Made by a program: the position numbers and the translations under genes. 53,884 nt of DNA from Bacillota bacterium (GTDB taxonomy: Bacteria > Bacillota > Clostridia > Acetivibrionales > DSM-1351), in assembly GCA_023398105.1 (NCBI GenBank), contig JAEWST010000049.1:1-53884 (forward strand), read 5' to 3'. Shown one piece after another: positions 35,335 to 42,388 of the stretch. Under the pieces are notes generated by a model. The model searched no databases. It was given only the letters and a program-made list of their open reading frames with translations, and was not told the origin of the DNA. Positions within the stretch are counted from its first letter, which is position 1. Every line of letters begins with the position of its first letter.

Positions 35335-35383
35335 AAAAAATGGATGTTAGAAATAGTAGGTGAAGAACAATATCCATTTTTTT
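35335..35383 (+). terminator. Intrinsic terminator after ogg
   Basis: AAAAAATGGAT (35335-35345) pairs with ATCCATTTTTT (35372-35382), followed by T. Confidence 0.7.
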
Positions 35384-35546
35384 AGGGTTAATTTTGGGAT
35401 AATAACTCAGCTATCCTAGTTGAAAATTAAGGGAACTTTTTAATAATTGCTACAATATTATGTAATGTAGACTAAATATTTGTGAAGTGCTCACTTCTAT
35501 GGGTATGTTTAGACATGCATTTATATAAGAAAATTGGAGTGGTTTT

Positions 35547-35807
35547 ATGAAGTGTATTGCTGTATTGGATTCAGGAAACCTTGTATATAAATTAGATGGT
35601 GAACTTAAAAAGATGGGCTATAAATTTGAGGTTGTTTCTACTCCATGCCATATTGCAAAAGGTGGATGTGGTTTATGCTTAAAGTTTCCAGAAGAATATC
35701 TTGAAATAGTTATAGAAGGATCAGTTGCATGCAATACACCAATTAAAGAGGTGTATAAAATCATACCAAATGTTACTAAGAATAAGTATAAAAGGTTAAA
35801 GGGATGA
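35547..35807 (+). CDS. DUF3343-family small Cys protein
   Basis: An 86-residue cytosolic protein with the DUF3343 signature STPCHIAKGGCGLCLKF: conserved Cys before a GGCGxCL motif, in an alpha/beta fold of ferredoxin-like size. Members are annotated as putative Se/S-carrier-like proteins and often occur near selenium or sulfur genes in anaerobes. Here cysE and cysS lie downstream, but over a kilobase away across an RNA-rich spacer, so a link to sulfur metabolism is only suggestive. The ATG has a GGAG site close upstream. Confidence 0.82.
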   Translation: MKCIAVLDSGNLVYKLDGELKKMGYKFEVVSTPCHIAKGGCGLCLKFPEEYLEIVIEGSVACNTPIKEVYKIIPNVTKNKYKRLKG

Positions 35808-36011
35808 ATACTTAATCAAAGGAATTTGCAGATTGGTGAAGATATACGAAGATAAATAAATCCTAGCTAAATTTACTTTATAGTTTTCTGGTGCTATAAT
35901 AAGGCTATAAAGCAGGAACTGATAGTATTTCAGCACATTTGAACTTTGCATAAGTTAATATATTTCCTGAAATGAGCGCAAGCCTTTTATTTTGAACCTA
36001 CATTTGAAATA
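35808..36011. other. Spacer between DUF3343 gene and the structured RNA
   Basis: About 200 bases with no gene. It must contain the promoter of the RNA at 36012 if that RNA is separately expressed; GTGCTATAATAAGG near 35892 has a good TATAAT -10. Confidence 0.35.
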
Positions 36012-36205
36012 AGGGAGTCTGCTGTTTGATATCATATGTCAGGCCTTGGTAATTCCGACACACGGCATGAACGTTGTGCAACGGCGAAGGACGATTGCTG
36101 ATATCTCCGGGACACCCACCTAGCTTGGGCTAGGTGTCAAAATACGAGGAGACGCCATTTTGGGACTAAAATAGAATGAAAGGGCAGAAATGCCCTTTTA
36201 TTTAT
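36012..36205 (+). ncRNA. Unassigned structured RNA with intrinsic terminator
   Basis: About 190 GC-enriched bases in an AT-rich spacer. GGAG (36014-36017) can pair with CTCC (36105-36108), enclosing a conserved-looking core (CACGGCATGAACGTTGTGC, then CAACGGCGAAGG). CACCTAG/CTAGGTG (about 36117-36137) forms a second stem. AAAGGGCAGAAATGCCCTTT followed by TATTTAT is a strong terminator. It does not match tmRNA, RNase P, SRP, 6S or T-box patterns I can recognise. The raiA-type RNA class is one candidate, from general resemblance only. Confidence 0.5.
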
Positions 36206-36207
36206 GT

Positions 36208-36480
36208 GTGCGTCCAGCGAAGCTAGAGCACCCGTACAAGTGGAAGTCTGGCACGGGTAATTACCAAAAAGCCCGTTAGCTAATCCCAGTGCGTAGCAGT
36301 AATGGTATGTGCTGAGCGGGAGGATTAAGTACCTGTCTAAATAACAAGGCGAGCGAAAATGCAGACCGTAACATAAAGTGAATTCTGCCGCATCGTCAAA
36401 AGGGTCTCTGGTTTACAGAGAAAATAAGGGGAGTCGAGCCTTGGCATAATGGGCGAAGACCATGGTTTATGTTATTAAAA
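36208..36480 (+). mobile_element. Group II intron 5' remnant (domain I part, no maturase)
   Basis: It begins GTGCGTCCAGCGAAG, like the GUGYG 5' ends of bacterial group II introns, and continues with motifs resembling domain I (GTGGAAGTCTGGCACGGGTA, AAGCCCGTTAGCTAATCCC). I find no domain V hairpin and no reverse transcriptase, so it would be a 3'-truncated remnant. It starts three bases after the terminator at 36178-36205; insertion behind terminators is known for some group II introns. Matching was by memory of family motifs. Confidence 0.5.
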
Positions 36481-36577
36481 TACCCTTTGATATCAGCATC
36501 CACATTGACTTTGCGGCTTAAAATAGAATTAAATTATGTCGGTATACATATATTTTTACTATCCCATACACGCTATT

Positions 36578-36602
36578 AAAAACTCAACCTGTGGGTTTTT
36601 TT
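36578..36602 (+). terminator. Second hairpin of family C copy 2 (terminator-like)
   Basis: AAAAACTCA (36578-36586) pairs with TGGGTTTTT (36592-36600, one wobble), then TT. Equivalent to 4566-4585 beside the other copy. Confidence 0.5.
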
Positions 36603-36605
36603 GTG

Positions 36606-36646
36606 GCTCGAAAACGCACCATGTTAGTACAAACTTATTTTCGAGC
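36606..36646 (-). repeat. Two-hairpin dispersed element, family C, copy 2 (first hairpin)
   Basis: GCTCGAAAA (36606-36614) pairs with TTTTCGAGC (36638-36646); the complement of the loop contains ACATGGTGC, as in copy 1 at 4521-4562. The stems differ by a compensatory pair. Confidence 0.55.
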
Positions 36647-36664
36647 TTTTCAAGTTGTGAAGGC

Positions 36665-36698
36665 TGAACCGTAGTTGGCTTTAGTTATTTACGGTTCA
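36665..36698. promoter_or_regulatory. 9-bp inverted repeat upstream of cysE
   Basis: TGAACCGTA (36665-36673) and TACGGTTCA (36690-36698) are perfect complements 300 bases before cysE. There is no T run, so an operator or RNA hairpin is possible. The remaining 36700-36998 is AT-rich without further features; no T-box signature was found. Confidence 0.35.
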
Positions 36699-36998
36699 TA
36701 TATAATTACAATATATGTTTACAGGAAAAATTAAAACTGTTAAAATTACTATTGTTTAATTAATTTTATTAACCGCTTTAAAATTTTAAGGATACAATAA
36801 AATCATGAAGTTGTGGCAATCTACCAAAGCTAAAATACTCTTTGATAAGTTTGAGCAGAACTACTTTTATGTGGTAAAGTTTAGTTAAGTTAAGTAGCAA
36901 TATAGTATATATAAAATATACTGATATTGGATATTTATTAAAATTACAGTTTGTTTTGAAAAATATTTGATATTATTTTATTTATTGAGGTTTAGATT

Positions 36999-37730
36999 AT
37001 GAAAAACGGACTTATAAATGATGCCAAATTAATAGCAAGTCGAGATCCGGCTGCCAAGAGTGCGTTAGAAGTAATACTTCTATACCCTGGTTTTCATGTG
37101 CTTATTTACCATAAACTTGCACATTGGTTCTATAAAAAAAGAATATTTTTTATTGCCAGATTAATTTCCCAACTTGGCAGATTTTTTACTGGAATAGAGA
37201 TACATCCTGGTGCAACGCTAGGTAAGGGGTTGTTTATTGACCATGGGATGGGTATAGTCATTGGTCAATCCGCAGTAATCGGAGATAATTGTACTATATA
37301 TCATGGGGTAACCTTAGGCGGTACTGGTAAAGAAAAGGGTAAGAAGCGTCACCCCACTATTGGAAATAATGTACTTATAGGTGCGGGAGCTAAAGTGCTC
37401 GGACCATGTACAATAGGAGATAATTCACTTATAGGTGCTAATACATTTGTGTCTTTTGATGTTGAACCCTATTCAACAGTTGTGGGTTCAAAGGGAAGAA
37501 TTGTTAAAAAACGTAATGAAAAAGTTGACTCGCCATCTGAGGAACTAGATCAAATACACATGCCAGATCCTGTAGCTCAGGAATTATGTAGATTAACAGC
37601 AAGAATTGAAGAACTGGAAAATAAGGTTATGGGCAAGAGTAATGGACCCTGTGCTATTAAAAAGTATAAAGATTCATATGTATTTGAAAGTAGGGATGAA
37701 AAAGGGGAAGGTAGCGAGTATGAATATTGA
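36999..37730 (+). CDS. cysE: Serine O-acetyltransferase CysE
   Basis: A 243-residue left-handed beta-helix acyltransferase that makes O-acetylserine, the precursor of cysteine. The helical N-terminus (about 1-65) precedes hexapeptide repeats from IEIHPGATLGKGLFIDHGMGIVIG to TIGDNSLIGANTFVS. The active-site His residues lie in IDHGMG and YHGVTLGGTGK, and KKRHPTIGNNVLIGAGAKVLG is standard. It is shorter at the N-terminus than enterobacterial CysE, as usual in Firmicutes. GAGG lies 8 bases before ATG. cysS follows after 127 bases, a common clostridial pairing of cysteine synthesis with cysteine charging. Confidence 0.95.
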   Translation: MKNGLINDAKLIASRDPAAKSALEVILLYPGFHVLIYHKLAHWFYKKRIFFIARLISQLGRFFTGIEIHPGATLGKGLFIDHGMGIVIGQSAVIGDNCTIYHGVTLGGTGKEKGKKRHPTIGNNVLIGAGAKVLGPCTIGDNSLIGANTFVSFDVEPYSTVVGSKGRIVKKRNEKVDSPSEELDQIHMPDPVAQELCRLTARIEELENKVMGKSNGPCAIKKYKDSYVFESRDEKGEGSEYEY

Positions 37731-37857
37731 GAGATAATCCTCAATAATGAAATGGATTAGCATACAAAATAATAAAAATCTAATACTTATATGATTCAAT
37801 ATATTGGAAATTTGTTGTTTTTATTATAGAATAAAGGTTATACGAAAGGAGAAGGAA

Positions 37858-39243
37858 ATGAAGGTTTACAATACGCTTTCAAGACAAAAAGAGGACTTTA
37901 AGCCTATTAATGATAAAGAGGTCTGCATATATTCATGTGGACCAACAGTCTACAATTATGCACATATCGGTAATTTAAGAACCTATATATTTATGGATAT
38001 GTTAAGGAGAGTACTTGAGTATAATGGGTATGCTCTTAAGCATGTAATGAATATAACTGATGTAGGGCATCTGGTTTCAGATGAAGACGACGGAGAGGAC
38101 AAGATGCTTAAAGGTGCTAGAGAACAAAAAAAGACACCTTGGCAGATAGCTGAATTCTATACAGATACTTTTATGAAGGATATTAAGGCTCTTAATATAG
38201 AGGTTCCTGAAATTGTTCCTAAGGCGACTGAGCATATTCCTGAAATGATAGAATTTGTTGAGGGACTAATTGAAAAGGGTTTCGGATATGAAACTAGTGA
38301 TGGAATATATTTTGATATAAAAAGGTTTGAAGAATATGGTAAACTTTCTAGAGCTAATTTAGATGAACAAATAGCAGGAGCTAGAGTTGAGGTAAATCAA
38401 GAAAAGAGACATCCTGCTGATTTTGCTATATGGAAAAAGGCACCAAAGGAACATATTATGCAGTGGCAAAGTCCATGGGGTATGGGATATCCAGGCTGGC
38501 ACATAGAGTGCTCTGCAATGGGTAGAAAATATCTCGGGGATGTATTTGATATTCACACTGGCGGCGTAGATCATATTCCAGTTCATCATGAAAATGAAAT
38601 TGCTCAATCAGAGGCTTTGCTTGGTAAGCCAGCTGTTAACTATTGGATGCACAGTGAATTTATGATGGTTAATAACGGTAAAATGTCAAAAAGCCTTGGG
38701 AATACTTATACAATCGATAATTTAAGAGAAAAGGGATTTGACCCGCTTGCATTCAGGTATATGTGTTTAAATGCTCACTACAGAAATAAATTTAATTTCA
38801 CATGGGATGTAATGCAGTCTGCTCAGGTATCCTATGATAGATTTGTAGAGGGTTGCCAATCACATAAGGATGGCACAGATAATGTGGACAGTGCTGTTAT
38901 AAATGAATTTTTCAATGACTTTGAGGAGGCTGTTAATGATGATCTAAACATTCCAAAGGCACTAGGTGTTGCATGGAATGTGGTAAGATATGGAAAAAAA
39001 TCACAACAGATATTTGAGCTTCTTACAAGAATGAACAGAATATTTGGATTTGACTTGGATAAAAAGAAGGTTGAAAATAGCGAACCAGAGGTTTCTCCTG
39101 AAATTCAAGCTCTTATAGATGAAAGACAGCAAGCTCGTAAGGATAAGAACTGGAAGCGTTCAGACGAAATAAGAGATGAGCTCAAAGCAATGGGCATTGT
39201 GATAGAAGATACTGCTAATGGAGCAAAAGTGAAGTATATATAA
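37858..39243 (+). CDS. cysS: Cysteinyl-tRNA synthetase
   Basis: A 461-residue class I aminoacyl-tRNA synthetase that charges tRNA-Cys. The zinc-site Cys and HIGH-like motif are in YSCGPTVYNYAHIGN; GWHIECSAM and DIHTGGVDHIPVHHENE hold further zinc ligands, and KMSKSLGNT is the KMSKS loop. The C-terminal DALR-type helical domain and KNWKRSDEIRDELKAMGI end are complete. ATG 37858 follows AAAGGAGAAGG; a longer in-frame version adds an unrelated Cys/Tyr-rich leader. It probably shares a transcript with cysE and ends at a terminator (39295-39337). Confidence 0.96.
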   Translation: MKVYNTLSRQKEDFKPINDKEVCIYSCGPTVYNYAHIGNLRTYIFMDMLRRVLEYNGYALKHVMNITDVGHLVSDEDDGEDKMLKGAREQKKTPWQIAEFYTDTFMKDIKALNIEVPEIVPKATEHIPEMIEFVEGLIEKGFGYETSDGIYFDIKRFEEYGKLSRANLDEQIAGARVEVNQEKRHPADFAIWKKAPKEHIMQWQSPWGMGYPGWHIECSAMGRKYLGDVFDIHTGGVDHIPVHHENEIAQSEALLGKPAVNYWMHSEFMMVNNGKMSKSLGNTYTIDNLREKGFDPLAFRYMCLNAHYRNKFNFTWDVMQSAQVSYDRFVEGCQSHKDGTDNVDSAVINEFFNDFEEAVNDDLNIPKALGVAWNVVRYGKKSQQIFELLTRMNRIFGFDLDKKKVENSEPEVSPEIQALIDERQQARKDKNWKRSDEIRDELKAMGIVIEDTANGAKVKYI

Positions 39244-39294
39244 AAACAGTAAGGCATGCTTATAACCATATATATAAACAAGCTTACCAAATGG

Positions 39295-39337
39295 GTTGGT
39301 TGGAACATGAAATATGCTTCTGCCAACTCTTTTTTTA
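39295..39337 (+). terminator. Intrinsic terminator after cysS
   Basis: GTTGG (39295-39299) pairs with CCAAC (39323-39327), with GAA/TTC and CAT/ATG pairs inside, followed by TCTTTTTTT. Confidence 0.6.
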
Positions 39338-39410
39338 TGGATTTGTATTTGAGTACTACAGGAATATGCATTATTTGATGAAGCTTTAAAAGAGAATAGA
39401 TGACAAATAC

Positions 39411-39446
39411 AAGCAATTTTGGCACAAACCATTGATAAGTTTGAGC
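39411..39446 (-). repeat. Dispersed intergenic repeat, family A (copy 4, reverse)
   Basis: The complement reads GCTCAAACTTATCAATGG then TTTGTGCCAAAATTGC. Its outer end (CTCAAACTT) resembles the arm of the repeat at 5636. The rest of 39338-39581 is AT-rich and holds no gene. Confidence 0.55.
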
Positions 39447-39581
39447 ACTGCTGGAATTATTATGTTGGAAAGTTGAATATGTATTCATAAATTTTTTATT
39501 TGTTCAGCAGGTTCAGATAACACATGCAGTTCAGCTCATTCATATTATGTAAATAGAACTACATATTAAGGAAGAGTATTT

Positions 39582-40412
39582 ATGAATAAGCTTCGAGAAT
39601 TTATATCCATAATAAATTCAAAAATCGGTTCTGGATATGTGTACGGTGGTCAAAATAGTACGCCGCTTACTAGGGAAGCCTTAAACCAACTTGTTAAAAC
39701 ATTTGGTAGAAAACATTACTATTTTAGTAATTATTCAGCAGAAAGATGGTTAGGAAAAGAATATTATGATTGCTCGGGGCTCATTGTATATGCTTTGCGC
39801 AAGTTGAGACTTATACCAATGAACTTTGACTATACATCAAATGATATATATGTTAAGCTTTGCAGGAAGATATCTAAAAGTGATCTAAAAGTCGGAGATT
39901 TATGTTTCCAAAAAACTAATTCGGGTATAAATCATGTAGGAATTTATATGGGTAGTGATAGAGTGACCCATGCAAGAGGGACTTATTATGGAGTGGTAAA
40001 TACTACACTATTTAGTTCCTTTAATCTGTTTGGAAGATTAAAATTTTTTGAAAACGAATATCCAGATGTAAAGATTACATTTATTAATGCAATTAAAAAG
40101 GTTGTAATTGATACTAATGTATATGAACAACCATACGAGCAATCATCTAGTATTGGTAAACTTGCAAAGGGCAAATTGGCAGCTGTTGAGGGGAAAACTG
40201 ATAACAATTGGTATTTGGTAAGCATAGACAATAAAAAGGGATATGTGCAATTATCAGCCCTTAAGGATTATGACGAACTACTTGAGGCTCTTGAATTTTT
40301 AAGTCAAAAATCGGGAATAAGCAAGGAATACTGGTATAAACATGCTACAGAGCTAAAATGGCTGGATGTTTGTTTTATAAAAATAGCGAAGGGCTTTGGA
40401 GCCGATTTATAA
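39582..40412 (+). CDS. NlpC/P60 endopeptidase with SH3b domain
   Basis: A 276-residue putative peptidoglycan gamma-D-glutamyl-diaminopimelate endopeptidase. Residues 1-150 are NlpC/P60: catalytic C64 in YYDCSGLIVYALR and H118 in GINHVGIYMG, with KVGDLCFQ between. Residues about 168-232 are a bacterial SH3 domain (KVVIDTNVYEQP, GKLAAVEGKTDNNWYLVSI, GYVQLSAL). The C-terminal 45 residues are helical. There is no signal peptide or membrane segment, so it may need a holin-like or non-classical exit, or act in recycling. This is unusual for the family outside phages. No phage genes are nearby. A possible GGAAGAG ribosome site precedes ATG. Confidence 0.85.
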   Translation: MNKLREFISIINSKIGSGYVYGGQNSTPLTREALNQLVKTFGRKHYYFSNYSAERWLGKEYYDCSGLIVYALRKLRLIPMNFDYTSNDIYVKLCRKISKSDLKVGDLCFQKTNSGINHVGIYMGSDRVTHARGTYYGVVNTTLFSSFNLFGRLKFFENEYPDVKITFINAIKKVVIDTNVYEQPYEQSSSIGKLAKGKLAAVEGKTDNNWYLVSIDNKKGYVQLSALKDYDELLEALEFLSQKSGISKEYWYKHATELKWLDVCFIKIAKGFGADL

Positions 40413-40519
40413 TTTACTGATTTTCAGCTGGGAAATTTGAGTAACTTAATATAAAATATTTGAATTCAAATTGGAAGATATATTGTTTAAACTAATGTAG
40501 TTAGCGATTTTATACTGAA

Positions 40520-40641
40520 TCAACTTTCGCAAAAAAAGTTTATTGGTGCGGGAGAATTATCAACTAATTCATGTAATTATTTGTAATTCAACTTTCCAAA
40601 TATAAGTTTCCCACACCTACAATTATCATCTGCAAAGTTGA
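40520..40641. repeat. 122-bp inverted-repeat element (complete copy, family A related)
   Basis: Outer arms TCAACTTTCGCA (40520-40531) and TGCAAAGTTGA (40631-40641); inner arms GGTGCGGGAG (40545-40554) and TTTCCCACACC (40607-40617). The centre contains TTATCAACTAATTCATGTAA. There is no coding capacity, which suits a MITE or cruciform repeat. It fills the spacer between the NlpC/P60 gene and xth. Confidence 0.6.
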
Positions 40642-40718
40642 GCTGCTGAAATAAGTGCGAGCAGGTATACTATATTTATGTGGGTAATTTTGGATATAAA
40701 AACGGGGGGGGGAAACAT

Positions 40719-41474
40719 ATGACAAAGCTTATATCTTGGAATGTAAACGGGATTAGAGCATGTATAGGAAAAGGGTTTCTGGATTTTTTTAAGAATGTAA
40801 ATGCAGATATATTTTGCATACAAGAAAGCAAGCTGCAGGAGGGACAATTACAGCTTGAATTAGATGGATATGAGCAGTTTTGGAATTATGCTGTTAAAAA
40901 GGGCTACTCGGGAACAGCTATTTTTACTAAAATAAAGCCGCTTTCATCTTCTTGTGGAATAGGGATTGAGGAGCATGATAATGAAGGGCGTGTAATCACA
41001 CTGGAGTTTGAGGGATATTTTCTGGTAAATGTTTACACACCAAATTCAAAGCGTGAGCTTGAAAGACTAGAATATAGAATGAAATGGGAGGATGATTTCA
41101 GGGTTTATCTAAAGAAATTAGAAGAAAAGAAGCCTGTTATTTTTTGTGGGGATATGAATGTTGCACATAATGATATAGATTTGAAAAATCCAAAGACTAA
41201 CAGAAATAGTGCTGGTTTTACTTATCAGGAGAGAGAAAAATTAACGGAGCTGTTGTCACAAGGCTTTGTAGATACCTATAGAAGGTTATATCCTGATAAA
41301 ACAGAGGCATACACATGGTGGTCATATATGTTTAGTGCTAGAGCCAAGAATGCTGGTTGGAGAATTGACTATTTTTGCGTATCAGAAAATTTGAAGGACA
41401 GAATAGAGTCAGCTGAAATATATAGTGATGTTATGGGGTCTGATCATTGCCCTGTGGGTTTAGTTATAAGATAA
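40719..41474 (+). CDS. xth: Exodeoxyribonuclease III (AP endonuclease)
   Basis: A 251-residue Mg-dependent nuclease that cuts at abasic sites and degrades 3' ends in base-excision repair. Motifs in order: ISWNVNGIRA (Asn), CIQESKLQ (metal-binding Glu), YTPNSKR, GDMNVAHNDIDL (catalytic Asp/Asn), WRIDYF and GSDHCPV (catalytic His). ATG 40719 is chosen because the family starts at this MTKLISWNVNG; earlier codons are low complexity. The ribosome site is a run of nine G (40704-40712), which is slippage-prone. With ogg at 34358 the window encodes two consecutive steps of oxidised-guanine repair. Confidence 0.95.
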   Translation: MTKLISWNVNGIRACIGKGFLDFFKNVNADIFCIQESKLQEGQLQLELDGYEQFWNYAVKKGYSGTAIFTKIKPLSSSCGIGIEEHDNEGRVITLEFEGYFLVNVYTPNSKRELERLEYRMKWEDDFRVYLKKLEEKKPVIFCGDMNVAHNDIDLKNPKTNRNSAGFTYQEREKLTELLSQGFVDTYRRLYPDKTEAYTWWSYMFSARAKNAGWRIDYFCVSENLKDRIESAEIYSDVMGSDHCPVGLVIR

Positions 41475-41481
41475 CATGAAT

Positions 41482-41642
41482 TTATTCACAGGGTGGATAA
41501 GCCTATTCTTAACATATACACAGTTTAGTCCACATTATCCACAGAATCCATGTCCACAAAGGGGAAAAAGTGTGGATAAATGGAGTGATTAGTAAAAAAC
41601 CAATGCTCTAAAGGGAAAAATTATGATTTTAGTTGTGGATAA
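41482..41642. promoter_or_regulatory. Cluster of DnaA boxes
   Basis: Perfect TTATCCACA at 41535-41543 (+), 41571-41579 (-) and 41634-41642 (-), plus one-mismatch boxes TTATTCACA (41482-41490, +) and TTATCCACC (41492-41500, -). Five boxes lie in 160 bases of the xth-mrnC spacer. No dnaA or dnaN is nearby, so a titration or regulatory site is likelier than the chromosomal origin. The remainder of the spacer to 41927 is AT-rich. Confidence 0.65.
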
Positions 41643-41927
41643 TATTTATTTCAGTTAATAATATTAGATTATAATTTAGTTTTGAATCTAGGCGTTATAA
41701 AAATGTTTTATAAAACAAGAGTTTAGTGTATAATTATACTTGGTTTGCATTTGCTACATTATCACATTCAATTACAGTTTAAAAGCTCTGTCTGCCCCAA
41801 TTAAGTGAGTATAAACATTGAACTAAGAGATTAAAGCATATAGGGCTTCTAGGGATTATTTTGTGATGAGGTTATATTGCACGCTTGTATATGTAAGACA
41901 GAATTAGTAATAGGGTTGGAGAAGATA

Positions 41928-42347
41928 ATGTTTGAAGATATTGTTAGCAATATGCGTAAGGACTTTGATATAAAGCCAATGGAGGTGCTGAATCTTAATC
42001 CATTGGTTCTGGCATATATAGGTGATGCTGTTTATGAGGTATATATTCGCACTATGCTTGTGATAAATAAAAAGACAAACGTAAATATGCTTCATAAGTT
42101 GTCAATAAAATATGTTAATGCAAAAGCACAATCAGATATTATTCATAGAATAATGGACAAGCTCACTCAGGATGAGCAAGACGTAGTCAGAAGGGGTCGG
42201 AATGCTAAATCAGCGACAGCTCCCAAGCATGCTGAAATAACTGATTATAGGTATTCCACAGGGTATGAGGCGTTAATAGGCTATTTGTATCTTACAAATG
42301 ATATAGAGAGGCTTACGTATATATTGAGGTTGTCTGTTGAAGAATAG
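41928..42347 (+). CDS. mrnC: Mini-ribonuclease III
   Basis: A 139-residue RNase III-like enzyme consisting of the catalytic domain only, which trims the ends of 23S rRNA precursors. The signature LAYIGDAVYEVYIR holds metal-binding Asp and Glu; YVNAKAQ, RRGRNAKSATAPKHAEITDYRYSTGYEALIGYLYL completes the domain. No double-stranded-RNA-binding domain is present, as is normal for MrnC. ATG 41928 follows TTGGAGAAG; the longer in-frame leader is not conserved in kind. rlmB follows after 41 bases, so the two rRNA maturation genes are likely one transcript. Confidence 0.94.
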   Translation: MFEDIVSNMRKDFDIKPMEVLNLNPLVLAYIGDAVYEVYIRTMLVINKKTNVNMLHKLSIKYVNAKAQSDIIHRIMDKLTQDEQDVVRRGRNAKSATAPKHAEITDYRYSTGYEALIGYLYLTNDIERLTYILRLSVEE

Positions 42348-42388
42348 TAAATACAAAAATAATAATTGTGAAAGAGTAGGTTTACGTA

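Noticed and set aside
36700..36998. Cysteine T-box upstream of cysE-cysS
   Set aside because: Expected in this position in clostridia, but no GGTGG-type antiterminator motif or matching terminator was found.
41475..41927. Chromosomal replication origin
   Set aside because: DnaA boxes are clustered, but dnaA, dnaN, recF and gyrase genes are absent from both sides; reported as a box cluster only.
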